A stretch of 43,649 nucleotides of DNA from Halieaceae bacterium (lineage in GTDB: Bacteria; Pseudomonadota; Gammaproteobacteria; Pseudomonadales; Halieaceae): the NCBI GenBank assembly GCA_902520195.1, contig CABYND010000016.1, positions 1 through 43,649 of the forward strand, read 5' to 3'. The translations under genes and the position numbers were made by a program. Shown here piece by piece: positions 8,914 through 17,471 of this stretch. The notes under the pieces were generated by a model, which was not told where the DNA came from, did no database searches, and saw only the letters and a list, made by a program, of their open reading frames with translations. Position 1 is the first letter of the stretch, and the number at the start of each line of letters is the position of its first letter.

Positions 8914-9786
8914 GTGACGATCACGATCAGGCTGTTGGCGCGTCGGCGCCGTGACCGATTTCACAGGTTATGCATCAGTGCGCTCAAGTGGAGTACCTGC
9001 TGGATTGGCATTGCATTCGCAGAGCCTTGCACTACGCTCGAGGGGAATGCGATTCAGGGCGGTATGTTGCGTGGGTATACGCTGCCCTCTGCCACTGTCA
9101 CCTTTGCGGATATCACGGTGCCAGTCTTGCCCGATGGCGCGTTCCTATTGGGCCTGGGTCGAGATATGCCCCGCGCCAACACATTAACGATCACCACTGA
9201 CGATACCTGTGTGCAGGAGGTGGCAGTGACGGTGCGGCAATATCGGCTGCAGGAAATTACCGGAGTGCCCCAGCAAACGGTGACCCCCAGTGAGGAGCAC
9301 CTCGAGCGTATCCGTGCAGAGCGCGCCAAAGTACGCAGGGCCCAAGCACAGCGACTGGCTCGCGATGATGGTTTCCGTGCGGTGCGCGACGGATTCGTTT
9401 GGCCGGTCACGGGCCGTATCAGTGGCGTCTACGGTAGCCAGCGGATCTACAACGGTACGCCTGGGACACCGCATTATGGGGTTGATGTTGCGCGACCCAC
9501 GGGCACGCCGGTTACTGCGCCGGCAGCGGGGGTGGTCACTCTCGCTGAGCCCGACCTCTTTTACTCGGGGGGCACGGTGATCCTTGACCACGGCTATGGA
9601 CTCTCCTCCTCGTTCCTGCATTTAAGTGAGGTGTCCGTCGCGGTGGGCGATCAACTCGCGCCCAATGATCTGATTGGCGCAATCGGTGCGACGGGCAGGG
9701 CCACCGGTCCCCATCTCGACTGGCGTATGAGCTGGTTTAACCAGCGCATTGACCCCCAGTTACTGGTACCGCCAATGCCTGAGTGA
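8914..9786 (+). CDS. Secreted M23-family (LytM-like) peptidase
   Basis: The product carries a C-terminal peptidase M23 domain with HYGVDVARPTGTPVTAP (HxxxD zinc motif), VILDHGYGLSSSFLHLS, and GPHLDWRMSW. A basic signal peptide (RRRRDRFHRLCISALKW...AFA) precedes about 100 residues of beta-rich linker. Such enzymes cut peptidoglycan crosslinks or act as regulators of other amidases. The GTG at 8914 is preferred because GGGGAAAG precedes it and the signal peptide then starts properly; ATG at 8887 or 8830 are alternatives. In the last motif the usual HxH is HxD (HLDW), which is seen in some proteobacterial members but leaves zinc binding to be shown. Confidence 0.85.
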   Translation: MTITIRLLARRRRDRFHRLCISALKWSTCWIGIAFAEPCTTLEGNAIQGGMLRGYTLPSATVTFADITVPVLPDGAFLLGLGRDMPRANTLTITTDDTCVQEVAVTVRQYRLQEITGVPQQTVTPSEEHLERIRAERAKVRRAQAQRLARDDGFRAVRDGFVWPVTGRISGVYGSQRIYNGTPGTPHYGVDVARPTGTPVTAPAAGVVTLAEPDLFYSGGTVILDHGYGLSSSFLHLSEVSVAVGDQLAPNDLIGAIGATGRATGPHLDWRMSWFNQRIDPQLLVPPMPE

Positions 9787-9887
9787 GCATCGCGCTGGCG
9801 GCGAGTGTTCATTCCAGCGTCGCATAGGACGGTGCTCTCGTGGGAACAAGGCCGTATACTTTCCCTTTTAAATGGCAGGACGAACCC

Positions 9888-10073
9888 GTGCTCGACCCCA
9901 AGCTGCTGAATATCCTTGTCTGCCCCGTCAGTAAGGCGCCTCTGGTCTACAACCAGGAAACACAAGAGCTTTTTTGCAAAGCGAGTGGTCTGGCCTATCC
10001 CGTGCGGGACGGTATCCCTGTGATGTTGCAGGAAGAGGCCCGCGCCCTGACCGCCGACGAGAAACTGGACTGA
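9888..10073 (+). CDS. Trm112-family small protein (YcaR/UPF0434-like)
   Basis: A 61-residue protein with the pattern of the bacterial Trm112 family: [41 protein letters not shown], ending in ARALTADE. Eukaryotic and archaeal Trm112 activates methyltransferases; bacterial members are thought to do similar work but their partners are mostly unknown. Here only one Cys of the usual CxxC remains (CPVS instead of CPVC), with a second Cys at LFCK, so metal binding is doubtful. The GTG start is supported by AGGA about 8 nt upstream and by family length. The HIT gene starts 10 nt later, so the two are probably co-transcribed. Confidence 0.85.
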   Translation: MLDPKLLNILVCPVSKAPLVYNQETQELFCKASGLAYPVRDGIPVMLQEEARALTADEKLD

Positions 10074-10083
10074 GCTCATTACC

Positions 10084-10440
10084 GTGGAAGACACTATCTT
10101 CGGCAAGATCACCCGGGGTGAAATACCCACTGAATTTCTCTACGAGGACGATCAGTGTGTGGTAATTCGCGACATCCACCCGCAGGCGCCTACTCATGTG
10201 CTGATCATCCCGCGAAAGCCTATTCCCCGACTGGTTGACTCAAGCGCCGACGATCAGGCGCTATTGGGCCATTTGTTACTGGTGGCGGGTCGTGTTGCTG
10301 AGGATCTCGGTGTCGGCGATGCGTTTCGACTGGTGATCAATAACGGGGAGCGGGGTGGCCAGACCGTTTTCCACCTTCACCTTCATATTTTGGCCGGGCG
10401 CGAGATGACCGAGGGCCAGCTGACGGCTGGTCTGAACTGA
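10084..10440 (+). CDS. hinT: HIT-family nucleotide hydrolase (HinT-like)
   Basis: The 118-residue protein has the histidine-triad signature VFHLHLHILAG near the C terminus and the N-terminal DTIFGKITRGEIPTEFLYEDDQ typical of bacterial HinT (purine nucleoside phosphoramidases). The middle His of the triad is the nucleophile in the family. The start is a GTG 10 nt after the Trm112-like gene. The enzyme is cytosolic and hydrolyses AMP-linked amines such as AMP-lysine. Its position next to alaS is of unclear meaning; HinT can hydrolyse aminoacyl-adenylates in vitro in other species, so a link is possible but is inference. Confidence 0.93.
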   Translation: MEDTIFGKITRGEIPTEFLYEDDQCVVIRDIHPQAPTHVLIIPRKPIPRLVDSSADDQALLGHLLLVAGRVAEDLGVGDAFRLVINNGERGGQTVFHLHLHILAGREMTEGQLTAGLN

Positions 10441-10483
10441 TTAGCCGCCGCTCCTACCCCCCACCTGAGCAAGAGAAGTCTCC

Positions 10484-13084
10484 ATGAACACCGCTGAAAT
10501 CCGCGAAGCATTTCTCAGTTATTTCGAGACGCACGGCCACACACGCGTGGATTCCAGCTCGCTAGTGCCAGCGGACGACCCCACGCTCTTGTTTACCAAT
10601 GCGGGTATGAATCAATTCAAGGAAACCTTCTTGGGGCTGGAGCAACGGCCTTATCAAAGGGCAGTGACGGCGCAGAAGTGTGTCAGAGCGGGCGGTAAAC
10701 ACAACGATCTCGAGAACGTGGGGTATACAGCTCGCCACCACACGTTCTTTGAAATGCTGGGTAATTTCAGCTTCGGCGACTACTTCAAGCGCGAGGCGAT
10801 TCAATTTGCCTGGCAGTTTTTGACGGAGACGCTGCAGTTACCCCCCGAGCGGTTATGGGTCACGGTACATATCAGCGATAACGAAGCCGCTCAGATCTGG
10901 GTAGACGAGATCGGGGTGGATCCCGCGCGGCTCTCCCGCCTCGATGAGGACAACTTCTGGCAGATGGGCGATACCGGCCCCTGTGGTCCGTGCTCCGAAG
11001 TCTTCTACGACCATGGGCCGGATGTTCCCGGCGGCCCCCCCGGCAGCGAGGATGATGATCTCGATCGGTATATCGAGATCTGGAATCTGGTGTTCATGCA
11101 GTACAACCGGGACGCTAAGGGTGAACTGCACCCGCTACCCGCGCCTTCTGTGGACACGGGGATGGGTTTGGAGCGCATCGCCGCGGTGTTACAGCATGTG
11201 CACTCAAACTATGAAATCGACCTGTTCATTGCGCTGATCAGTGCGGTGGTTGAACAGCTGGGTGCGACTGACACCGAGGACAAATCGCTGCGGGTGATCG
11301 CTGATCACCTCCGCTCCGCTGCGTTCCTGATTGCCGATGGCGTGGCGCCGGGCAACGAGGGCCGGGGATATGTGCTGCGGCGCATCATTCGTCGTGCGAT
11401 TCGACATGGCAACAAGCTGGGCGCCAAGGACACCTTCTTTGCCGAGCTGGTGCCCGCTTTGGTGGCTCAAATGGGCGACGCTTATCCGCAGCTTGTTTCT
11501 CAGCAGTCGGCGATCACGTCGGCACTGCAGGGCGAGGAAGAGCAATTCGCCCGGACACTAGATAATGGTATGGCCATCCTAGAGGAGGCGCTGGAGACGA
11601 TTCCTGACCAGACCATCCCGGGCGATGTGATCTTTAAACTTTACGACACGTATGGATTCCCCGTTGATCTGACCAATGATATCGCCCGCGAGCGAGGTCT
11701 GAGTCTGGATGCTGAGGGGTACGAGGCGGCGATGGCCTCGCAGCGGCAACGGTCCCAAGATCATGCGGGATTCAAGGTGGATTACAGCCAGAGCATCACG
11801 CTGGAGGGCGAGACAGACTTTCTGGGTTACGAGACGGACCAAGCTGAAGGCGCCGTAAGGGCAATTTTAGTTGACGGTGCCGAGCAGGATTCGCTGGCGG
11901 CTGATCAACCTGGCGTCGTTATTCTGGATCGCACGCCTTTTTACGGAGAGAGCGGCGGGCAGGTCGGTGACTGTGGGCGCATGACGGCGGCTGATGGGGC
12001 GGCAGATGTCTCCGATACGACCAAGGCGCAGGGGCACCACCTGCACCATGTGACCGTGACGGCGGGCTCGATCAAGGTGGGCGACACGGTGAATGCCCAG
12101 ATCGATGCCACTTTGCGCAATAAGACACGCCTTAACCACTCTGCGACGCATCTCCTGCACGAGGCACTGCGACGGGAGTTGGGAGATCACATCCTGCAGA
12201 AAGGCTCGCTGGTCGATTCCCAGCGCCTACGCTTCGATTTCTCGCATGGTGAGCCGGTGCCAGCTGAAACTCTCGCCAGTATTAACTCCATGGTTAACGA
12301 CCAGGTGCGTGCCAACGCAGAAGTATCGACCGAACTGATGAGCATGGATGACGCCATCGCTGCGGGCGCTATGGCGCTCTTTGGCGAGAAATATGGCGAC
12401 GAAGTGAGGGTGCTGACAATGGGCGCTGATCGCTTCTCGGTGGAGCTCTGTGGTGGCACCCATGTCTCGCGGACGGGTGACATCGGTCTTTTCTGGATCA
12501 CGGGCGAAGCGGGCGTGGCAAGCGGTGTGCGACGCATCGAGGCGGTGACGGGGGAAGCGGCGCTCGCGCACGTAGCGACTATGTCGCAAACAATGCAATC
12601 GGTATGCGGCGCGCTCAAGGCCACCCCGGAGACCGCCTCTGGCAAAGTCGAGGCACTGCGGGCCGAGGTAAGAGACCTCGAGAAAGAGTCGGCCCGACTG
12701 CGTCAGAAGCTGGCGACGTCAACGGGCGGTGACCTCACTCAGGACGCGGTTGAGGTCGAGGGCATTAAGGTGCTCGCCGCGCAAATAGAGGGCGCCACGG
12801 CCTCGACGTTGCGCGATACCCTGGATCAGTGCAAGAACAAGCTTGGCACCGGCGTCATCCTGCTCGCTGCGGTCGAAGAGGGTAAAATTGCGCTAGTGGC
12901 GGGTGTGACCTCAGACACGACTGACCGGGTCAAAGCCGGCGATGTGATCAAACATTTTGCGGGTGAGCTCGGTGGCAAAGGGGGTGGAAGACCCGATATG
13001 GCGCAAGGAGGTGGTTCCGATGTCGCGGCCTTGCCAGCAGCACTCGCATCACTCCCTCAGTGGGTAGAATCCCAACTCAATTAG
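10484..13084 (+). CDS. alaS: Alanyl-tRNA synthetase
   Basis: The 866-residue enzyme (E. coli 876) has class II motif 1 ([14 protein letters not shown]), motif 2 ([26 protein letters not shown]) and motif 3 ([15 protein letters not shown]). The editing domain carries the HSATHLLH zinc/active-site motif and [17 protein letters not shown]. The C-terminal coiled coil and C-Ala domain end in [15 protein letters not shown]. It charges tRNA-Ala and clears Ser/Gly mischarging. RBS AGAGAAG lies 6-12 nt upstream. The order alaS-lysC-csrA is the conserved one in Pseudomonas relatives, which supports the assignment of the lineage to Gammaproteobacteria. Confidence 0.98.
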   Translation: MNTAEIREAFLSYFETHGHTRVDSSSLVPADDPTLLFTNAGMNQFKETFLGLEQRPYQRAVTAQKCVRAGGKHNDLENVGYTARHHTFFEMLGNFSFGDYFKREAIQFAWQFLTETLQLPPERLWVTVHISDNEAAQIWVDEIGVDPARLSRLDEDNFWQMGDTGPCGPCSEVFYDHGPDVPGGPPGSEDDDLDRYIEIWNLVFMQYNRDAKGELHPLPAPSVDTGMGLERIAAVLQHVHSNYEIDLFIALISAVVEQLGATDTEDKSLRVIADHLRSAAFLIADGVAPGNEGRGYVLRRIIRRAIRHGNKLGAKDTFFAELVPALVAQMGDAYPQLVSQQSAITSALQGEEEQFARTLDNGMAILEEALETIPDQTIPGDVIFKLYDTYGFPVDLTNDIARERGLSLDAEGYEAAMASQRQRSQDHAGFKVDYSQSITLEGETDFLGYETDQAEGAVRAILVDGAEQDSLAADQPGVVILDRTPFYGESGGQVGDCGRMTAADGAADVSDTTKAQGHHLHHVTVTAGSIKVGDTVNAQIDATLRNKTRLNHSATHLLHEALRRELGDHILQKGSLVDSQRLRFDFSHGEPVPAETLASINSMVNDQVRANAEVSTELMSMDDAIAAGAMALFGEKYGDEVRVLTMGADRFSVELCGGTHVSRTGDIGLFWITGEAGVASGVRRIEAVTGEAALAHVATMSQTMQSVCGALKATPETASGKVEALRAEVRDLEKESARLRQKLATSTGGDLTQDAVEVEGIKVLAAQIEGATASTLRDTLDQCKNKLGTGVILLAAVEEGKIALVAGVTSDTTDRVKAGDVIKHFAGELGGKGGGRPDMAQGGGSDVAALPAALASLPQWVESQLN

Positions 13085-13248
13085 CGCCAATTTGCGAGTA
13101 GCGGATCTATCCTTTTAGTGCCGCCGCATTTGTAATGAGTTTTGCTCGGAGCCGCGCTGGAAAGCTTGCCACTATAACCACAGCTGGTTCTCAGCGAGGC
13201 GCGAATCGTGTTAAATACGCGCCCTTCCTTAGACACACCACGTGAGTT

Positions 13249-14478
13249 ATGGCACTCATTGTCCAAAAATATGGTGGCACCTCGGTCGGTTCGGTAGAGC
13301 GGATCGGTGCAGTCGCTGACCGAGTGGCTCGCTTTAAAAGCGAGGGCCACGATGTGGTCGTGGTCGTGTCTGCTATGTCCGGGGAAACCAACCGGTTGCT
13401 GGGGCTCGCAAAGGAGATTCAGTCGAACCCGACGCCGCGCGAACTGGACGCGCTGTTGAGCACTGGCGAGAAAGTCACCACTGCTTTGTTGAGTATGGCG
13501 CTGGGTGAGCGATCTGTGAGGGCAAAGTCCTACAGCGGTAATCAGGTCGGTATTCTGACCGACAGCGCGCACAACAAGGCCCGGATTCAGGATATTCAGC
13601 TCGATACGTTGAAATCTGAGCTGGACGCAGGCGGCGTGCCGGTGGTGGCCGGTTTTCAGGGTGTTGATGAAGAGGGCAACGTGACCACGTTGGGCCGGGG
13701 CGGCTCCGACACCACCGCAGTGGCTTTGGCCGCGGCGCTCTCAGCGACTGAGTGCCAGATTTATACCGATGTAGACGGTGTGTATACGACCGACCCCAGA
13801 ATGGTAGACGGGGCCAAGCGTCTCGATCGCATCACCGTTGAGGAAATGCTGGAGATGTCGAGCATGGGCTCAAAGGTTTTGCAGATTCGCTCGGTCGAGT
13901 TTGCGGGCAAATATAAAGTTCCGTTGCGGGTGCTAAGCAGTTTTGAGGAAGGCCCCGGGACACTGATTACGACTGAGGAGGATGCCTCCATGGAAGCACC
14001 TGTTATTGCCGGGATTGCCTTCAATCGAGACGAGGCCAAATTGACCGTGGTGGGCGTGCCTGACAACCCGGGTATGGCCTATCGCATTCTGGGCCCCGTC
14101 GGCGAGGCCAATATCGAAGTGGATGTCATCCTCCAGAACAGCCGGGGTGAAAACGCCACCGACTTCACCTTTACTGTTGCGCGCAGTGACATGGAGGCAG
14201 CCGAGGCCGTTCTAACACCAGTGGTGGCGGAGCTGGGTGCTGGTGAAGTGCTGACCGACGATCACATTGCCAAAGTATCGGTAGTGGGGGTTGGTATGCG
14301 TTCCCACTCCGGTGTGGCAGCCACCATGTTCAAGGCGTTGGCGGACGTGGGTGTCAACATTCAGATGATCAGTACCTCAGAGATCAAGATCTCAGTGATC
14401 ATCGAAGAAAAATATCTTGAACTAGCCGTAAGGAGCCTGCATTCTGCGTTCGGTCTTGATACAGTCGAGATCGAGTAA
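13249..14478 (+). CDS. lysC: Aspartokinase
   Basis: The 409-residue enzyme phosphorylates L-aspartate, the first step to Lys, Thr, Met and diaminopimelate. Kinase motifs are [11 protein letters not shown] at the N terminus, [13 protein letters not shown] and [16 protein letters not shown]. Two C-terminal ACT domains (about residues 265-330 and 345-405; [15 protein letters not shown] and [16 protein letters not shown]) form the allosteric site that senses lysine and/or threonine. This is the stand-alone LysC type, not the homoserine-dehydrogenase fusion. It follows alaS after 164 bp and precedes csrA by 73 bp. A short GTGAG ribosome site precedes the ATG. Confidence 0.97.
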   Translation: MALIVQKYGGTSVGSVERIGAVADRVARFKSEGHDVVVVVSAMSGETNRLLGLAKEIQSNPTPRELDALLSTGEKVTTALLSMALGERSVRAKSYSGNQVGILTDSAHNKARIQDIQLDTLKSELDAGGVPVVAGFQGVDEEGNVTTLGRGGSDTTAVALAAALSATECQIYTDVDGVYTTDPRMVDGAKRLDRITVEEMLEMSSMGSKVLQIRSVEFAGKYKVPLRVLSSFEEGPGTLITTEEDASMEAPVIAGIAFNRDEAKLTVVGVPDNPGMAYRILGPVGEANIEVDVILQNSRGENATDFTFTVARSDMEAAEAVLTPVVAELGAGEVLTDDHIAKVSVVGVGMRSHSGVAATMFKALADVGVNIQMISTSEIKISVIIEEKYLELAVRSLHSAFGLDTVEIE

Positions 14479-14511
14479 GTATCCCGTACTGAGGTGCAGG
14501 GGTCAGAAATA

Positions 14512-14551
14512 CCCACTGGAGAGTGGGACCCTCGGAACAAGGGAGTGAGTC
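14512..14551 (+). promoter_or_regulatory. csrA leader with hairpin and GGA ladder (CsrA-binding-like sites)
   Basis: A hairpin CCCACT-GGAG-AGTGGG (14512-14527) shows GGA in its loop, the feature CsrA prefers. GGA triplets start at 14518, 14526, 14534 and 14542, exactly 8 nt apart, and the last is part of the ribosome site (GGGAG, 10 nt before the ATG). The arrangement suggests that CsrA represses its own translation, as is known for E. coli csrA. Direct binding here is inference. Confidence 0.6.
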
Positions 14552-14740
14552 ATGTTGATTTTGACGCGCAGAGTCGGTGAGTCCCTGATGATCGGTGACG
14601 ATGTCACGATTACCGTACTCGGTGTCAAAGGCAACCAGGTTCGCATCGGCGTGAAGGCGCCTAAAGAAGTGGCCGTCCACCGTGAAGAGATCCTTAGCCG
14701 GATCGAAGAAGCGGCTGTCGAAGAGTCCGAGGAAAGCTGA
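14552..14740 (+). CDS. csrA: Carbon storage regulator CsrA/RsmA
   Basis: The 62-residue RNA-binding protein begins [18 protein letters not shown] and contains the conserved [17 protein letters not shown] segment. The key RNA-contacting Leu4/Arg6 and the Val42-Arg44 region (VHRE) are in place. It acts as a dimer that binds GGA hairpins in mRNA leaders and controls carbon use, motility and biofilm. It follows lysC as in Pseudomonas. In that lineage a tRNA-Ser gene comes next; here only a decayed fragment is found at that place and the intact tRNA is 2.5 kb further on. The acidic tail [11 protein letters not shown] is longer than in E. coli. Confidence 0.97.
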   Translation: MLILTRRVGESLMIGDDVTITVLGVKGNQVRIGVKAPKEVAVHREEILSRIEEAAVEESEES

Positions 14741-14748
14741 ACGAATCA

Positions 14749-14775
14749 GGAGAAGTGGCTGAAGACGCTCTCCTG
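14749..14775 (+). pseudogene. Decayed 5' fragment of tRNA-Ser
   Basis: Aligned with the intact tRNA-Ser at 17236, the first ten bases ggagaagtgg are identical. An 8-base deletion between two GTGG repeats follows, then 15 of 17 bases match up to the anticodon loop. The 3' half is absent. The fragment sits at the expected site for this tRNA, directly after csrA. The same bases also form an imperfect hairpin (AGGAGA/TCTCCT), so a chance resemblance cannot be fully excluded. Confidence 0.6.
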
Positions 14776-15096
14776 TAAAGTCTACTACTGAGTTAACCCT
14801 GGCTAATTGACTATCCCCAAGGCCAACGTTTTAGCCGGTTTCTTCTCGGCTATCAGTTCCCAACTCATTTCTTATCACTGCGTTACACCTGCATTTTGTA
14901 GCCAGTTGTGTAGCCACTTTGGCATACCCCCCACCCCCCCTTTTCAAAGTAGGAGTCTCATATTCTCTTGCATAGGATTTTGGACGAGCGAATAGCCAAA
15001 TACACCGGTTCGATTGATAGCCAGCAAGCCTGTTGAAATAATTATCAAAATATTAATGTGGTAATTATCGTTTGCTCGAGGGGAGGGGTATTCAGT
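14776..15096. other. Non-coding stretch after csrA
   Basis: No convincing gene is seen. The stretch holds a C-rich tract (about 14927-14940) and TGTAGCCACTTTGGCA (14909-14924), which recurs with one mismatch at 17166-17181. It is more A+T-rich than the housekeeping genes and probably belongs to a decayed mobile element. Confidence 0.5.
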
Positions 15097-15515
15097 GTGG
15101 CTCAACTCACATCGAAACAGGAAGCCTTCTGCTCAAAAATAGCCGCAGGTAGAACTAAGTCCCAAGCACACCGAGAGTCCTATGACGCTCTAGGTATGTC
15201 GGAGCAATCCATATGGTGCGAAGCACACCGGCTAAGTGTCCACCCTAAGGTGTGGCCCCTAGGCTTGCCGAGATACAGTTTGAATGCAGCGAGAGATTAG
15301 TCTCATCAGCTATCGTTGATCTGGAAGAGGTTCTTTTCGCAGTGACGGACATGCTTCGGTCTGATGATAGTTCGGACAACGCCAAGCTGAAGAGTGCTGA
15401 GATACTGGGCAAATAATATTCCCTGTTCGACAGCGCCTTTGGCGATGAGCCGCGGCGCTCGTCAGATGATCTTATGCAGGGGCTAGAAGAGTTGCTGGAA
15501 GGTGCTGTTGCCTAA
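15097..15515 (+). pseudogene. Phage terminase small subunit-like pseudogene
   Basis: A GTG start with a good ribosome site (GGGGAGGGG) opens a frame reading AQLTSKQEAFCSKIAAG and later SYDALGMSEQSIWCEA, HRLSVHPKV, which looks like the DNA-binding part of phage terminase small subunits. Near 15250-15262 the frame shifts; the next frame continues RLAEIQFECSERL and DLEEVLFAVTDMLRS, then LKSAEILGK followed by an in-frame TAA (15414-15416) and YSLFDSAFGDEP to a stop at 15513-15515. Two lesions show that the gene is dead. It is evidence of a former prophage or phage-like element between csrA and the tRNA. The family call is by pattern only. Confidence 0.6.
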
Positions 15516-15908
15516 GAGAAAATAGGTGACTCCGACGAGTGCAGTAGATTACTACTAAGCCAATGCTTTGTGCGAAAACATCGGCGCTCGCCTCTCGGTT
15601 TTTTGTTCAGTTGCAGTTCTGGAGTCCTTTTCCTCCTCACTTGCCATGCGTTCACCCAAGTCAGAAGATGCGGTGTGTACAGATTACATTAACACTCAGT
15701 AAATCTGATTCTAGCCGCAATAGTCTGCAGAGGAGACAGACCTCAATCTCGACATGAGCTGCCGCAGCGCTGGTAACCATCATAAAAATCATTGAGTATT
15801 AACGAAGCATCAAGCACCAAGCTCTATTTAAATCAGATGCCGGCGCTTGGCACCTAAAAAATTTTGACATTGGACAGAAGGTCGGCATGACCTTGGAGAG
15901 TGGATGTG
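15516..15908. other. Non-coding stretch
   Basis: No gene with a ribosome site and coding character is seen. A TTGACA (15864-15869) lies upstream of the next small gene, but the matching -10 is poor. Confidence 0.4.
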
Positions 15909-16109
15909 ATGGACCAACTTGTTTTTATTGCGATCGGCGGCATCAGTACTTTATTAGCAATCAACAGCTGGTTGGCATGGCATGGCATGCGGATGATCAA
16001 TGATGAAGTCAAGTTAATGCGGGAGACCCTGCAGCTGGAAATTCATGCGATACGTGATTTGATGGAGGAAACCGAGCGCAGACACAAACATAATGATGCG
16101 AGTCAATAA
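15909..16109 (+). CDS. Small single-span membrane protein, hypothetical
   Basis: A 66-residue product (MDQLVFIAIGGIST...) has one N-terminal hydrophobic helix (about residues 4-24) followed by a charged, probably coiled-coil helix (NDEVKLMRETLQLEIHAIRDLMEETERR). ATG at 15909 follows GGAGAG by about 8 nt; GTG codons at 15900 and 15906 are in the same frame and could also start. No family is recognised. Such short membrane-anchored coiled coils are common in phage lysis or accessory modules, but nothing here proves that. It lies in the decayed segment between csrA and tRNA-Ser and may be a survivor of the older element. Confidence 0.5.
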   Translation: MDQLVFIAIGGISTLLAINSWLAWHGMRMINDEVKLMRETLQLEIHAIRDLMEETERRHKHNDASQ

Positions 16110-16330
16110 AATATTCTCCGCATCAATGCTGGCCAAGCGAGAGAAAGCACTAAACCAGAGCCTGGCGCTATCTGATAACGCCCCTTCGCTTGCTCTTGAT
16201 TAAGAAATACAAGTTGGCCACGATTAACAAACCAAAGATCACAGATGTGTTAGCCATTTTTGAAACTTGAACCGTTCATTGCTGCTGTCCTGGCAGATGT
16301 CCTTTAACTTGCTGCACCACTCTTCTAACT

Positions 16331-16735
16331 TCACCATTCATTTACAAATATCGTTTTAGCTTCGTTCTTGTTTTCCCGGTAGAGAATTAGCACCAATACC
16401 AATGTGAAAAGATAGAACATGATGTGTTGTGAGTTGACCTCTTGGTAGGCGAGTACAAAAGCGGGCTGAAATATCAAAGTCCAGGAACAAAAAAATAGTA
16501 ATGGGGCCACTGATGACAGAGGCCTCCGCCTTCTCAGAAAATTGAACGCAAAGGTCGCGAAGGTGGCAAAGGCGGCTGAGCGCACCATAAAAAGATGTAT
16601 GTTGCTGTCATCGACATTGGCCGCCTCTAACTCAACCCGCCCGAACAGCACCAAATCTAAGCCGAATATTGGCAAACATGCCATTGAAAGCATCAATAAG
16701 TTCAACATGAGCAAGGCAACTCTAAAAACGCGCAT
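16331..16735 (-). CDS. Multi-span membrane protein, hypothetical
   Basis: The 134-residue product has four likely membrane helices (about residues 5-30, 50-67, 75-95 and 105-122), with a positively charged loop (FLRRRRP) after the second. No family is recognised. It starts with MRVFRVALLMLN and ends in a hydrophilic tail (YRENKNEAKTIF). It is transcribed opposite to csrA and to the small gene at 15909. Its place in the decayed segment makes it a likely accessory gene. Coding status is supported by the regular helix pattern and by the absence of a better frame, not by homology. Confidence 0.45.
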   Translation of the reverse strand: MRVFRVALLMLNLLMLSMACLPIFGLDLVLFGRVELEAANVDDSNIHLFMVRSAAFATFATFAFNFLRRRRPLSSVAPLLFFCSWTLIFQPAFVLAYQEVNSQHIMFYLFTLVLVLILYRENKNEAKTIFVNEW

Positions 16736-17235
16736 TGCGGTGGCTCTCCCAGTGCTACTGCTGTGACACTAATTCACAGGTCCCTTTGATTTCAAGCAGT
16801 CACCAACACCCTCGTCCATCCGTTGTTGCAACAGCTGAGCCCAAAGTCCTCACCTGATTTGACCAGACGCTATCTCTTCCGCTGCTTGTGCATGCAACTG
16901 TCACTCAGCTAGCCTCGATGCTGCGAGGTTTGCTTTGGCCGAACAAAGAAACTCAAAAGTCCTCAACGGATAACTGATGGAACCTATTAACCCTTCGCAA
17001 TTGTTTATGCGCAATTTGCCGCCGCTGGTTGTTTGCAGGCGAGCAAGGCACGCGTCGACAGCGACTACAATGAACTCATACGGTCATGTAACATCGCAAA
17101 TGGTGGAGGATGTGGTAGCCTCGCACCTCCGCGAAATACAGTATTCATGGGTTTAGGCGGTAGTTTGTAGCCACTTTTGCAGCCAGTCAGGCTCGAGGTT
17201 TAGACGACGATCGTAAGCTCTTGATTTTACTCATC
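16736..17235. other. Non-coding stretch before tRNA-Ser, with repeat
   Basis: About 500 bases with no supported gene. TGTAGCCACTTTTGCA (17166-17181) matches 14909-14924 at 15 of 16 positions. The tRNA promoter must lie in the last 60 bases but no clear -35/-10 pair is seen. Confidence 0.45.
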
Positions 17236-17326
17236 GGAGAAGTGGCCGAGTGGCTGAAGGCGCTCCCCTGCTAAGGGAGTATACGTTAATAGCGTATCGA
17301 GGGTTCGAATCCCTCCTTCTCCGCCA
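17236..17326 (+). tRNA. serX: tRNA-Ser (anticodon GCU)
   Basis: The gene folds as a serine tRNA: acceptor arm GGAGAAG (17236-17242) pairs with CTTCTCC (17316-17322), discriminator G and encoded CCA at 17324-17326. The anticodon stem CTCCC/GGGAG holds the loop CTGCTAA with anticodon GCT at 17270-17272, reading AGC/AGU. A long variable arm and a T arm GAGGG-TTCGAAT-CCCTC complete it. The 3' end is the integration site of the island that follows, and the gene remains intact because the island restores that end. The symbol is by analogy with other bacteria. Confidence 0.96.
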
Positions 17327-17327
17327 T
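17313..17327 (+). repeat. attL core: 3' end of tRNA-Ser
   Basis: ctccttctccgccat occurs here and again at 36382-36396. It covers the acceptor 3' strand, the CCA and one following base. A P4-type integrase gene starts 145 bases downstream, the standard layout for an island in a tRNA gene. Confidence 0.9.
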
Positions 17328-17334
17328 CTAGACT

Positions 17335-17362
17335 AAAAATCCGCCTCCGGGCGGATTTTTTT
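17335..17362. terminator. Rho-independent terminator after tRNA-Ser
   Basis: AAAAATCCGCC / GGCGGATTTTT (11-bp stem, loop TCCG) is followed by two more T. The A-run on the other side means it can work in both directions. It isolates the tRNA transcript from the integrase gene. Confidence 0.9.
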
Positions 17363-17401
17363 CGCCTCCGGTATGCGATAAATCCCATATAAATCAGCAT
17401 C

Positions 17402-17430
17402 TTGCTAACATAAGCGTTTTTGGCTATCTT
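17402..17430 (+). promoter_or_regulatory. Probable integrase promoter
   Basis: TTGCTA (17402-17407) and TATCTT (17425-17430) are 17 bp apart. Just downstream GTGTGGGA is repeated at 17458-17465 and 17470-17477, overlapping the integrase start; these could be arm-type integrase sites that allow self-control. Confidence 0.5.
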
Positions 17431-17471
17431 TCTCTGTGTCAGTTTGTCTCAAGTATGGTGTGGGAGAAAGT

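Noticed and set aside
12187-12645. Long minus-strand open frame inside alaS
   Set aside because: It is antisense to well-conserved alaS codons and rich in Arg/Ser/Pro, as expected for a shadow frame.
14748-14774. Hairpin AGGAGA-N15-TCTCCT after csrA as a terminator
   Set aside because: No T-run follows, and the similarity to the tRNA-Ser 5' end explains the sequence better.
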